Source: an uncultured Clostridia bacterium
Lineage (GTDB): Bacteria > Bacillota > Clostridia > Oscillospirales > QAKW01
Reading direction: 5' to 3'
NCBI GenBank assembly: GCA_944387905.1
Contig: CALXGU010000046.1
Span: 1 to 9,806 of the forward strand
Length of the DNA: 9,806 nt
The position numbers and the translations under genes were made by a program. Shown here piece after piece: positions 1-7,088 of the stretch (position 1 is the stretch's first letter; each line of letters opens with the position of its first letter). The notes under the pieces are model-generated. The model was not told the DNA's origin and ran no database searches. It was given only the letters and a program-made list of their open reading frames with translations.

Positions 1-37
1 TGTAAGGCAGATGCTCTCCCAGCTGAGCTAAACCTCC
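1..37 (-). tRNA. tRNA-Val (anticodon TAC), 5' half only
   Basis: Reverse-complement reading gives a 7-nt acceptor strand GGAGGTT, then TA, the D-stem GCTC/GAGC with loop AGCTGGGA, and the anticodon stem TCTGC followed by CTTACA. The anticodon is therefore TAC, which reads valine GUA codons. The window edge cuts the gene inside the anticodon loop, so the 3' half (T-arm, acceptor, CCA) is not visible. It is the last visible gene of a minus-strand tRNA cluster, 3 nt after tRNA-Glu. Confidence 0.9.
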
Positions 38-40
38 AAA

Positions 41-115
41 TGGTGACCTGTACGGGATTTGAACCCGTGTTACCGCCGTGAAAGGGCGGTGTCTTAACCG
101 CTTGACCAACAGGCC
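41..115 (-). tRNA. tRNA-Glu (anticodon TTC)
   Basis: Complete cloverleaf on the minus strand. The acceptor GGCCTGT pairs with ACAGGTC (one G-U pair), the anticodon stem is CCGCC/GGCGG around loop CTTTCAC (anticodon TTC), and the T-arm is CGGG-TTCAAAT-CCCG. The discriminator base and a genome-encoded CCA end are at 41-44. The gene is 75 nt including CCA. It lies 3 nt downstream of tRNA-Met and must be cut from a common precursor. Confidence 0.97.
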
Positions 116-118
116 TGA

Positions 119-195
119 TGGTAGCGGCAGTCGGATTTGAACCAACGACACTTCGGGTATGAACCGAATGCTCTAGCCAACTGAGCTATGCCGCC
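119..195 (-). tRNA. tRNA-Met (anticodon CAT, probably elongator)
   Basis: Complete cloverleaf on the minus strand: acceptor GGCGGCA with TGCCGCT, anticodon stem TTCGG/CCGAA with loop TTCATAC (anticodon CAT), T-arm GTTGG-TTCAAAT-CCGAC, and encoded CCA at 119-121. Total length is 77 nt. Position 1 is a paired G, unlike the unpaired C1 typical of bacterial initiator tRNA, and the sequence resembles Firmicute elongator Met tRNAs. A TilS-modified tRNA-Ile with a CAT anticodon is the main alternative. It is the first gene of the tRNA transcript. Confidence 0.93.
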
Positions 196-204
196 ATATG
201 AACA

Positions 205-220
205 GCCGTTTCCAAACGGC
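205..220 (-). other. Hairpin in the leader of the tRNA transcript
   Basis: GCCGTTT and AAACGGC are perfect inverted arms separated by 2 nt. In RNA this would be a 6-bp stem with a UGGA tetraloop. It lies about 10 nt before the tRNA-Met 5' end and inside the transcript predicted from the promoter at 258-286. No T tract follows, so it is not a standard terminator. It may take part in precursor processing; that role is inference. Confidence 0.5.
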
Positions 221-257
221 AATTGTCAGCTTGTTTTTGGTGTCGTCAACGTGTTAT

Positions 258-286
258 ATGATACACTATAAAACAAATGTTGTCAA
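258..286 (-). promoter_or_regulatory. Sigma-A promoter for the tRNA cluster
   Basis: On the minus strand a perfect -35 box TTGACA (286-281) is followed by a 17-nt spacer and the -10 box TATCAT (263-258), one mismatch from consensus. The start site is expected near 251, about 55 nt before tRNA-Met. This is the strongest promoter-like sequence in the window, as expected for a stable-RNA operon. Confidence 0.88.
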
Positions 287-308
287 TACTTTTTTCAAAA
301 TTTTTGCA

Positions 309-337
309 TTTACATTCTATCATTATTATGATAAAAT
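309..337 (+). promoter_or_regulatory. Sigma-A promoter for the dus-tepA-abcF operon
   Basis: A -35 box TTTACA (309-314), a 17-nt spacer and a -10 box TAAAAT (332-337) are present, with an extended -10 TG at 329-330. Both boxes are one mismatch from consensus. Transcription should begin near 344, leaving a leader of about 22 nt before the ATG at 366. It is back to back with the tRNA promoter; the -35 boxes are separated by 22 A+T-rich base pairs. Confidence 0.8.
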
Positions 338-356
338 ATTCAATAAAATTCAACCC

Positions 357-360
357 GGAG
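357..360 (+). promoter_or_regulatory. Ribosome binding site fixing the dus start
   Basis: GGAG lies 5 nt before ATG 366. It supports starting translation there and not at the in-frame ATG at 198, which lies upstream of the promoter. Confidence 0.75.
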
Positions 361-365
361 ACAAA

Positions 366-1322
366 ATGAAAAATATTCCTTTCGGCAAAAATTCAATATT
401 GCTTGCACCTATGGCGGGTATAACAGACAGCGGTTTCAGAAGAATATGCTGTGAATGCGGCGCCGATTTTACTTTTACCGAAATGATAAGCGCCAAAGGT
501 CTGTTTTATAACGACGAAAAAACAAAGCGACTTTTAAATTACAGCCAATTTGAACAGCCTATCTCTGTCCAGATATTCGGAAGCGATAAAGAGTGTATCA
601 AATATGCGGTAAACTACATAAACATACATTACAAACCTGCTGCAATCGATATTAATATGGGCTGTCCCGCGCCGAAGATATTCAACAACGGCGACGGCTG
701 CGCGCTGATGGGCAAACCTGACACGGCATATGAAATCATCAAAGCCGCTAAAGAAATATCTGATTTCCCCGTAAGCGTAAAATTCAGAAGCGGCATTAAT
801 GCAAAGAGCATAAACGCAGCAGAGTTTGCCAAAGTCTGCGAGAGTGCAGGAGCCGATTTTATAACTGTTCACGGCAGGACCCGAGACCAGTTCTATTCCG
901 GAAAATCTGATTTGGAGATAATCAAAAAAGTAGTCGAAAGCGTACACATACCCGTTGTGGCCAACGGAGATATAACCGACTTTGAATCAGCCAAAGCTGT
1001 ACTGGATTGCACGCACGCTTACGCTGTCATGGTCGGCAGAGCGGCGTTGGGCAATCCCAACGTATTCAATCAAATTAAAATGATGACTCCAAAACAGGAA
1101 ACAGCAAAAAAAAGCGACAATATTTTTGAGATCGCCGCGCGTCATCTCCAGTACTCTATAGATGATAAGGGCGAATTTCAGGCTGTTTTAGAGTTTCGCA
1201 AACATTTACTGTACTATCTGAAAGGAATCAAAAATGCTTCTGTATTAAAACAGATGAGCTGCAAAGCCGTCAGTTTGAGTGACTGTCAAAGAATTTTTGC
1301 GGCGGCATCTGAAAACATTTAG
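366..1322 (+). CDS. dusB: tRNA-dihydrouridine synthase, DusB family
   Basis: A 318-residue flavin enzyme that reduces specific uridines in the D-loop of tRNA to dihydrouridine using FMN and NAD(P)H; cytosolic. The N-terminus carries the family hallmark LAPMAGITD (residues 13-21). The catalytic cysteine is Cys100 in INMGCPAPK. Expected FMN/substrate residues include Lys139 in SVKFRSG, His169 in VHGRTR, NGDI (200-203) and GRAALGNP (224-231). Length matches the family. The frame is open back to 198, but that would add 56 residues that cross the promoter and lack similarity to Dus proteins; the GGAG at 357-360 favours 366. It is the first gene of a three-gene operon and sits next to tRNA genes. 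The DusB assignment within the Dus family rests on overall likeness. Confidence 0.93.
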   Translation: MKNIPFGKNSILLAPMAGITDSGFRRICCECGADFTFTEMISAKGLFYNDEKTKRLLNYSQFEQPISVQIFGSDKECIKYAVNYINIHYKPAAIDINMGCPAPKIFNNGDGCALMGKPDTAYEIIKAAKEISDFPVSVKFRSGINAKSINAAEFAKVCESAGADFITVHGRTRDQFYSGKSDLEIIKKVVESVHIPVVANGDITDFESAKAVLDCTHAYAVMVGRAALGNPNVFNQIKMMTPKQETAKKSDNIFEIAARHLQYSIDDKGEFQAVLEFRKHLLYYLKGIKNASVLKQMSCKAVSLSDCQRIFAAASENI

Positions 1323-1360
1323 GTATAGCAGAGTTTTGTATTAACATACTAAAAGAAGAA

Positions 1361-1366
1361 GAGAGG
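1361..1366 (+). promoter_or_regulatory. Ribosome binding site deciding the tepA start
   Basis: GAGAGG lies 8 nt before ATG 1375 but only 2 nt before ATG 1369. Normal spacing favours 1375. The preceding 1323-1360 contains no convincing promoter, so the gene is probably read through from dus. Confidence 0.6.
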
Positions 1367-1374
1367 TAATGTTA

Positions 1375-2082
1375 ATGCAAAACAGTGAAAATTTCGAAAA
1401 CAGCACATCAAACGAACAAACAGAGCTGCCTATAGAGAGCATAAAGGAGATGGGAGCTCTCAAAGCCAAAAGCGGTATAGAAGTCATATCCATAATTGGT
1501 CAGATCGAAGGGCACTTTATTTTAAACGATCAGAGTAAGACCACAAAATACGAACATCTTCTTCCGGCTCTTGTTTCAATCGAAGAAAACCCGGAGGTTT
1601 CGGGACTGCTGATACTGATAAACACAGTCGGAGGAGATGTAGAGGCAGGACTGGCGATAGCAGAACTTATCGCATCTATGAGCAAGCCAACCGTCTCTAT
1701 CGTTCTGGGCGGCGGTCACTCTATCGGCGTTCCGCTTGCCGTTGCAAGTGATGTGTCCTTTATTGTCCCCAGCGCAACTATGACCATCCATCCTGTGCGC
1801 ACAAACGGTGTTATAATCGGAGTGCCTCAGAGCTTCAATAATTTTGAACGAATGCAAAAGCGTATAACTGACTTTATAATCTCCAACTCAAAAATATCCG
1901 AAAAACGATTTAACCAGCTGCTGTCTAACATCGGAGAACTTGTTACCGATGTCGGTACGACTCTTGACGGAAAGCAGGCTGTAGAAGAAGGGCTTATAGA
2001 TAAAATAGGTGGGCTGCACGATGCCATCACTCAATTAAAAGAACTTTGCGGAAAGAATAAAGGCAATGATAATCAACTTTAA
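1375..2082 (+). CDS. tepA: ClpP-family serine protease, TepA type
   Basis: A 235-residue member of the ClpP/crotonase fold resembling Bacillus TepA (YmfB, translocation-enhancing protein, about 245 aa). It has NTVGGDVEAGLA (83-94), the nucleophile Ser116 in GGGHSIGV and the catalytic His139 in TMTIHPVR. The third residue is probably Asp192 in TDVGT; Asp198 is an alternative. The C-terminal AVEEGLIDKIGG (202-213) is typical of ClpP proteins. There is no signal peptide or membrane segment, so the protein is cytosolic. TepA has been linked to protein export and spore biology in Bacillus; its substrates are poorly known. It often sits beside ftsK/spoIIIE, but here it follows dus and its end overlaps the ABC-F gene by 17 nt. 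ATG 1369 is an alternative start adding two residues. Confidence 0.9.
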   Translation: MQNSENFENSTSNEQTELPIESIKEMGALKAKSGIEVISIIGQIEGHFILNDQSKTTKYEHLLPALVSIEENPEVSGLLILINTVGGDVEAGLAIAELIASMSKPTVSIVLGGGHSIGVPLAVASDVSFIVPSATMTIHPVRTNGVIIGVPQSFNNFERMQKRITDFIISNSKISEKRFNQLLSNIGELVTDVGTTLDGKQAVEEGLIDKIGGLHDAITQLKELCGKNKGNDNQL

Positions 2083-3919
2083 TGATATAACTAAATATTA
2101 CGGTTCTGAGCTTGTTTTGGATAAAGTATCAGGTACTGTAGCTAAAAATTCAAGAATCGGCATTATAGGCGCAAACGGAGCCGGAAAAACAACGCTTGTT
2201 AAAATAATTTCCGGCTTTGAGCGTGCCGACAGCGGACAGCTGTACATAAATCCGGACGTTGTATTTTGTCATCTTGAGCAAACCCCCGTTTTCAAAGATG
2301 GATATACTGTCGAGCAAGAGATGAAAACTGTTTTTCAGCGTGAGCTGGATGCGCTGGAAAAGCTTAAAAACATCAAACCGGACTGTGACGCTTCAAAATC
2401 TGAATATGATTCGCTGATGAAGTTTATCAACGCACGCGACGCATATAATATCGATGTAAAGATAAATTATGTATTAAACGGTATGGGGTTCAGTCAGAGG
2501 CAAAAACAGCAAATGACATCGACACTCAGCGGCGGCGAAAAAACACGGCTGGCAATTGCAAAGCTTCTTCTCTCCGACGCAAACGTCATGATTCTGGACG
2601 AGCCTACAAATCACCTTGATTTCAAAACCTGTACCTGGCTTGAAAACTATCTTCAAAGCTATCCGGGTGCTGTTATATGCGTTACGCACGACAGATATTT
2701 TTTGGACAGAGTTTGTTCTGAAATCTGGGAAATAGAGTTCGGTCATCTCACAAAATATCAAGGCGGTTACTCGAATTATAAAGAAACCAAGGATAAGAAC
2801 CTCAAACAAGCACAAAAAATTTATCGACAGCAGCTGGAATACCAGAACAAGCTGCAGGATTATATAGCAAAAAATCTAGTAAGGGCTTCTACATCAAAGA
2901 TGGCAAAAAGCAGACAAAAAGAACTTGACCGTATGGAAGAAGCAAAAAAGCCTCAGATATACAGCAAACAAATACATATAAAATTCTTATTCAACAAAAA
3001 AAGCTGGTTTGACGTATTAAAATGCAGTGACGTTTCTGTTTTTGCAAGCGGAAAGCGTCTGTTTTCCGGTTTTACAATTGATTTAAAAGCCGGTGAAAAA
3101 CTTGCGGTCATCGGTGATAACGGTGCGGGTAAAACCACGCTTTTCAAAACACTTTCAGGAGTGCATAAAGAATACACAGGCAGAATAAACTGGGGCAAAG
3201 AAGTGAGTATAGGTATTTACGAACAGAACCATACTTACCCGCATCCGGACAAAACCGTAAAGGATGAATTTTGGGATCAGTATCCCCAATTGACCGACAA
3301 CGAAGTGCGCTCAGTACTGGCTGCGTTTCTTTTCAGTGCGGACGATATAGAAAAAAAGGTCGCAAATCTTTCCGGCGGAGAATCAGCCAGGCTGCAGCTG
3401 GCAATCCTATCAAAAAAGAACTGCAATACTTTGCTGTTGGACGAACCTACAAATCACCTTGACATAATGAGCAAGGAATATCTCGAAGCTGCCCTTTCAG
3501 AGTTCTGCGGTACTGAACTGATAATCTCACATGACAGATATCTATTGAATACTATACCGGATAAAATAGTTTATATATCCGAAAGCTTTGTAAAGGTATT
3601 TGACGGTAAATATGATGATGTGATCCAACATATACAGCAGCTTGAGACTGAGGATAAGCCCGTAAAAAAAGAGCAGTCAAATACAAATCAGACATATAAA
3701 TCCAAGCAGGACAGAGCCGCAGCAGCTCAAAAACGTTCTCGTTTATACAACTGCGAAAAGCAGATCGCACAGCTTGAAAATCAAATCAAAGAACTTGAGG
3801 AGATTATTTCTAAAAATCCTGACAATTATCAGCTGCTTTCCGAGGCCTGTGATAAACTTGAAGAAAATAAGCATCAGCTTGATTCCCTGACAGAATTATG
3901 GCTGAGTCTTTCAGAATAG
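2066..3919 (+). CDS. ABC-F family ATPase (ribosome-associated translation factor type)
   Basis: A 617-residue protein with two ABC ATPase domains and no membrane segments, so it is not a transporter. Domain 1 has Walker A GANGAGKT (35-42), signature LSGGE (154-158), Walker B VMILDE (174-179) and His208. Domain 2 has Walker A GDNGAGKT (350-357), signature LSGGE (435-439), Walker B LLLDE (456-460) and His489. Both Walker B motifs continue as PTNHLD, a mark of ABC-F. A charged interdomain linker (about 245-305, with RASTSKMAKSRQ) and a C-terminal coiled coil (about 550-615) match Uup/YdiF/YfmR-like members, which act at the ribosomal E site. All catalytic residues are intact. The start overlaps the tepA end by 17 nt, suggesting translational coupling. 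The exact subfamily is not resolved; antibiotic resistance is unlikely in this housekeeping operon. Confidence 0.93.
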   Translation: MIINFNDITKYYGSELVLDKVSGTVAKNSRIGIIGANGAGKTTLVKIISGFERADSGQLYINPDVVFCHLEQTPVFKDGYTVEQEMKTVFQRELDALEKLKNIKPDCDASKSEYDSLMKFINARDAYNIDVKINYVLNGMGFSQRQKQQMTSTLSGGEKTRLAIAKLLLSDANVMILDEPTNHLDFKTCTWLENYLQSYPGAVICVTHDRYFLDRVCSEIWEIEFGHLTKYQGGYSNYKETKDKNLKQAQKIYRQQLEYQNKLQDYIAKNLVRASTSKMAKSRQKELDRMEEAKKPQIYSKQIHIKFLFNKKSWFDVLKCSDVSVFASGKRLFSGFTIDLKAGEKLAVIGDNGAGKTTLFKTLSGVHKEYTGRINWGKEVSIGIYEQNHTYPHPDKTVKDEFWDQYPQLTDNEVRSVLAAFLFSADDIEKKVANLSGGESARLQLAILSKKNCNTLLLDEPTNHLDIMSKEYLEAALSEFCGTELIISHDRYLLNTIPDKIVYISESFVKVFDGKYDDVIQHIQQLETEDKPVKKEQSNTNQTYKSKQDRAAAAQKRSRLYNCEKQIAQLENQIKELEEIISKNPDNYQLLSEACDKLEENKHQLDSLTELWLSLSE

Positions 3920-3954
3920 TACGGATCAATTCATTTTACCGACCCAGGAATATA

Positions 3955-3987
3955 AAAAAACATGCAGTTTTAAACTGCATGTTTTTT
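3955..3987. terminator. Bidirectional intrinsic terminator between convergent operons
   Basis: Perfect arms CATGCAGTTT (3961-3970) and AAACTGCATG (3972-3981) surround one central base, flanked by seven A on the left (3954-3960) and six T on the right (3982-3987). On either strand the RNA forms a stem of about 7-10 bp followed by a U tract. It lies 35 nt after the ABC-F stop on the plus strand. On the minus strand the mutS2 stop codon (3988-3986) overlaps its edge. Confidence 0.93.
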
Positions 3988-6367
3988 ACTTTAATTCAAC
4001 TATTGTCACACCGCTGTCACCTTCACCGTACGCTCCCAAGTGAAAGCTTTTTACTTGTCTGTGACCTTTCAGGTGTGCGTGCACTCCATACCGCAGTGCG
4101 CCGGTACCCTTTCCGTGTATTATCGTAATACTGTTCATTCGGTCCAACACTGCACGGTCTATAAATCTGTCGATCTGCTCAATAGCGTCTGCAACGATCT
4201 GACCGCGTATATCAAGTTCCATTCCAGTATCCTGTCTGTCACTTCTTACAAGCCTTACGGTGCTTTTCTGCCGTTTTCCTTTATCTTCTTTCTTTTCTTC
4301 AGCTGTGTAAAGTTCTGACACTTTACACGTGATCAACAGCCCGCTGCAGTTAATTCTTGCATTATCGCCTGTTATGCTTACAATCTGTCCGGTCTTTGAG
4401 ATTTTAGGTACAAATACTGTCATACCTTCTGCGGCGTCTGCGCCCAAAGGCTTACCGTCGATATGCTTATTCTGTGACGGAACATCATCGACATCAAGCT
4501 TATTTATGCCTGAACGAATGGCGCTGCGCATTTTCTGATATGACTGCTTATCCATTTCGCTTTTCTGCTTTTTGAGCTCCTCAAGCATATCGTTTGCTTC
4601 CCGTCTTGCCTTTTCAACAAGCTGACGGGCTTTCGACCTTGCATTATCAAGCTCTGAGGCGGTGCTCTTTTCCAGCTTTTTGCGCTGTTCATCAAGCTTG
4701 CGCTTTGTTTCCTGGACGTCTGTGTTCTTTATTTCAAGCTCTTTTTTAAGACGTTCAAACTCATTTTTTTCACGCAGCAGCTCATCAATAACCCTGTCAA
4801 AGCGTTTAACCTGCTTTGACACATGCGACTTGGCGTTATCTATAACATCTTCCTGAAGTCCCAGATGCTTTGAAATTTCAAAAGCATATGATTTTCCGGG
4901 AATGCCGATACTCAGCCTGTAAGTAGGACTCAGTGTTTTTAAATCAAACTCGAACGAGGCGTTTTTTATACCTTCAGTCTCAAGCGCAAAAGTTTTAAGC
5001 TCGCTGTAATGTGTCGTACAAGCCGCAAAGCTTCCCTGTGCGCGAACCTTTTCTATCACCGCTATAGCAAGCGCCGCGCCCTCCACAGGGTCAGTTCCGC
5101 TTCCGAGCTCATCAAACAGCACAAGACTCTGAGCATCAGACGAACTTATTATATTTTTTGTATTCTTTAGATGCGACGAGAATGTAGACAATGACTGCTC
5201 AATAGACTGTTCGTCGCCTATATCTGCATACACTCTGTCAAACACAAATATTTCAGCGCTTACGCAGGGAAGATGCATTCCGGCTTTTACCATCAAAGAC
5301 ATAAGCCCGAGAGTCTTCAAAAACACGGTTTTTCCTCCGGTATTGGGACCGGTAACAATGATTGTATCCGTATTATCATCCATTAAAATATCAAGCGGAA
5401 CCATCACGTCCTTTGATATCAGAGGATGCCGGGCGCTCTTTATATCTATAAGCTTGTTTTTACTGATCACAGGCCTGCACATATCATTTTCATAGCTGTA
5501 ACGTGCTTTTGAAAATATAAAATCAAGGGACACAAGACAGCGGTATGATACCGTCAATTCATGCGCACGCTCTGCGATCATTTCTGTAAGATGATTAAGT
5601 ATACGTTCGATTTCTCGTTTCTCTTCGTTTTCCAGACGCTGTATGTTGTTATTGGCCTCTATGACAAACAACGGTTCAACAAACAGTGTAGATCCGCTGT
5701 TGGATGTATCGTGAACAAGTCCTTTTATATGTCCTCTGCTGTCTGCCTTAACAGGTATGACAAACCTGTCATATCTTATAGTTACCAACTGATCCTGCAA
5801 ATACGGAGAGACCTGATCGCTGCGTATATATTTATCCAAAAGTTCTTTGGTCTTCTGCGATTCCCGCGCTATTTTCCGTCGGATAGACATAAGCTCCGGC
5901 GACGCGTCATCCGCCATATGTTCGCCGTCCGGAAATATTTTTTCTATTTGGCAAGAGAGACCTGTATCTGTAAACAGACGAGTAAATAATATTTCAAGGC
6001 AATGTGTGTCTGCTGAGCTGTCAGACCAATACTTATGCATTGAAGCTGACATGTTCATCAGCCGACATAGATGCATAAAATCAGATGCATTCAATGTTAT
6101 ACCTTTTACCGCACGGCTGATTATAAGTTCGATATCTGCATCCAGCCCGTCAATCGGAAGACTTGTATTCAATACAAGCATATCCCGTGCCGTACTTACC
6201 TCATCCAGCATACGGCACACGCATCCGCTGTCATAAACGGGTATCAGATTATGTATTATACGGCGCGTTTCCTGCAATGCGGCAAATTTGGAAAGCTTGT
6301 CCGTTACTTTATCGAATTCCAGAGCCAAAATGGATTTTTTATAATAAAAAATCGTACGATCATTCAC
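3986..6367 (-). CDS. mutS2: Endonuclease MutS2 (DNA recombination / ribosome rescue ATPase with Smr domain)
   Basis: A 793-residue MutS2, close to the usual size. It has an N-terminal core and clamp with SNSGSTLFVEP (222-232), then the MutS ATPase with Walker A GPNTGGKT (340-347), Walker B LVLFDELGSGTD (415-426) and THYSELK (452-458). A long charged coiled coil follows (about 520-615), then a KOW-like stretch (about 640-690) and a C-terminal Smr nuclease domain with LDIRG (718-722) and HGKGTGALR (751-759). The MutS mismatch-recognition domain is absent, as in all MutS2. Family members act on branched DNA and split collided ribosomes. The start is GTG at 6367, 4 nt after the recO stop, with GGAG at 6383-6380 (12-nt spacing). 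The nearby ATG at 6363 is out of frame. It is the last gene of the operon and ends at the shared terminator. Confidence 0.97.
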   Translation of the reverse strand: MNDRTIFYYKKSILALEFDKVTDKLSKFAALQETRRIIHNLIPVYDSGCVCRMLDEVSTARDMLVLNTSLPIDGLDADIELIISRAVKGITLNASDFMHLCRLMNMSASMHKYWSDSSADTHCLEILFTRLFTDTGLSCQIEKIFPDGEHMADDASPELMSIRRKIARESQKTKELLDKYIRSDQVSPYLQDQLVTIRYDRFVIPVKADSRGHIKGLVHDTSNSGSTLFVEPLFVIEANNNIQRLENEEKREIERILNHLTEMIAERAHELTVSYRCLVSLDFIFSKARYSYENDMCRPVISKNKLIDIKSARHPLISKDVMVPLDILMDDNTDTIIVTGPNTGGKTVFLKTLGLMSLMVKAGMHLPCVSAEIFVFDRVYADIGDEQSIEQSLSTFSSHLKNTKNIISSSDAQSLVLFDELGSGTDPVEGAALAIAVIEKVRAQGSFAACTTHYSELKTFALETEGIKNASFEFDLKTLSPTYRLSIGIPGKSYAFEISKHLGLQEDVIDNAKSHVSKQVKRFDRVIDELLREKNEFERLKKELEIKNTDVQETKRKLDEQRKKLEKSTASELDNARSKARQLVEKARREANDMLEELKKQKSEMDKQSYQKMRSAIRSGINKLDVDDVPSQNKHIDGKPLGADAAEGMTVFVPKISKTGQIVSITGDNARINCSGLLITCKVSELYTAEEKKEDKGKRQKSTVRLVRSDRQDTGMELDIRGQIVADAIEQIDRFIDRAVLDRMNSITIIHGKGTGALRYGVHAHLKGHRQVKSFHLGAYGEGDSGVTIVELK

Positions 6368-6371
6368 TTTT

Positions 6372-7088
6372 TTATATCACTCCGTTTAAAAATCTGAGCG
6401 ACTTGAAATCACGCTCAGTATGGTATAGTATATATTGCTCCGCAACACTGTAAACCGTGTCTTTTTCTGTATGCTCTTTCATCATGGAAAAAGCTTTTTT
6501 AGTATCGCAATTCAGTATTTTATATATAAGATATACGGCGCTTCTGGACATTAAAAATCCGCTTCTGACTTCATTGATGTACAGTCTTCCGTCTTCTAAA
6601 TCAAAATAATATCGCTCAGACTTTTTTTCAGCCTCAAGACAAGGCTCAAATCCTAGAAGCTGTGCTATTTTCAGTTCAAAGACAGGTTTTACTGATATCA
6701 GTGGCACGCCGTCCGACAACAGTCTGAGCGCCTCGAGCATGAGCTCCTCCAGACCTTTATAATCGCAGCTGCAGTCTGTTGCGGCATACCTTATAAGCTC
6801 CGAAAAGTACGCCGCCGCCGAAAGCTTTACTATATCATCCCTGAGATTGTAAAAGCTTTCGAATGGATTTAGACTGTTTACAAGATTAGGTCCCTTATCT
6901 GTAACGTAAATCACAAACTCGCCGTAAGTAAACGTATCCATGATATAGCTTTTTTTGCCGCCTGTACGTTTGGGTGTCATAAAAGCCGATATTATACCGT
7001 CGCCGGTAAGTATCTGCAAAGCCTTATCCTTACCCGGAGTGTCGCTTATTTTCAATATTATCCCGTTTTTCTTTATCGTTGCCGCCAT
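6372..7088 (-). CDS. recO: DNA repair protein RecO
   Basis: A 238-residue RecO, the mediator that loads RecA on SSB-coated single-stranded DNA with RecR. The N-terminal OB-fold shows the family pattern NGIILKISDTPGKDKALQ (8-25), GIISAF (31-36) and YGEFVIYV (55-62), followed by the helical domain (FELKIAQLLGFEP, 137-149). Identification rests on this pattern and on its place after era and yqzL. The zinc site seen in many Firmicute RecO proteins is absent: only Cys150 remains where CxxC plus CxxC would be expected. ATG 7088 gives the expected N-terminus; only a weak GGTGG precedes it. The first 59 nt overlap the end of yqzL in another frame. Its stop is 4 nt from the mutS2 GTG. Confidence 0.9.
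   Translation of the reverse strand: MAATIKKNGIILKISDTPGKDKALQILTGDGIISAFMTPKRTGGKKSYIMDTFTYGEFVIYVTDKGPNLVNSLNPFESFYNLRDDIVKLSAAAYFSELIRYAATDCSCDYKGLEELMLEALRLLSDGVPLISVKPVFELKIAQLLGFEPCLEAEKKSERYYFDLEDGRLYINEVRSGFLMSRSAVYLIYKILNCDTKKAFSMMKEHTEKDTVYSVAEQYILYHTERDFKSLRFLNGVI

Noticed and set aside
240..250. Second minus-strand -35-like TTGACG downstream of the tRNA promoter
   Set aside because: No acceptable -10 box is found at the right distance; the promoter at 258-286 is far better.
198..365. N-terminal 56-residue extension of the dus reading frame (ATG 198)
   Set aside because: It begins upstream of the predicted promoter (309-337) and its start site near 344, has no RBS and does not resemble Dus proteins. 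The ATG at 366 has GGAG at proper spacing.
1338..1349. GTAT-TAAC-ATAC hairpin between dus and tepA
   Set aside because: A 4-bp A+T-rich stem with a 4-nt loop is too weak to call a terminator or regulator.
2066..3919. ABC-F protein as an antibiotic-resistance determinant
   Set aside because: It sits in a housekeeping operon with no mobile-element signs or attenuator leader, and its linker and C-terminal coiled coil look like Uup/YdiF-type housekeeping members.
5561..6453. Several open frames of 96-142 codons on the plus strand opposite mutS2 and recO
   Set aside because: They are antisense to clearly conserved coding regions, have no recognisable motifs and no good RBS. They are best explained as shadow frames.
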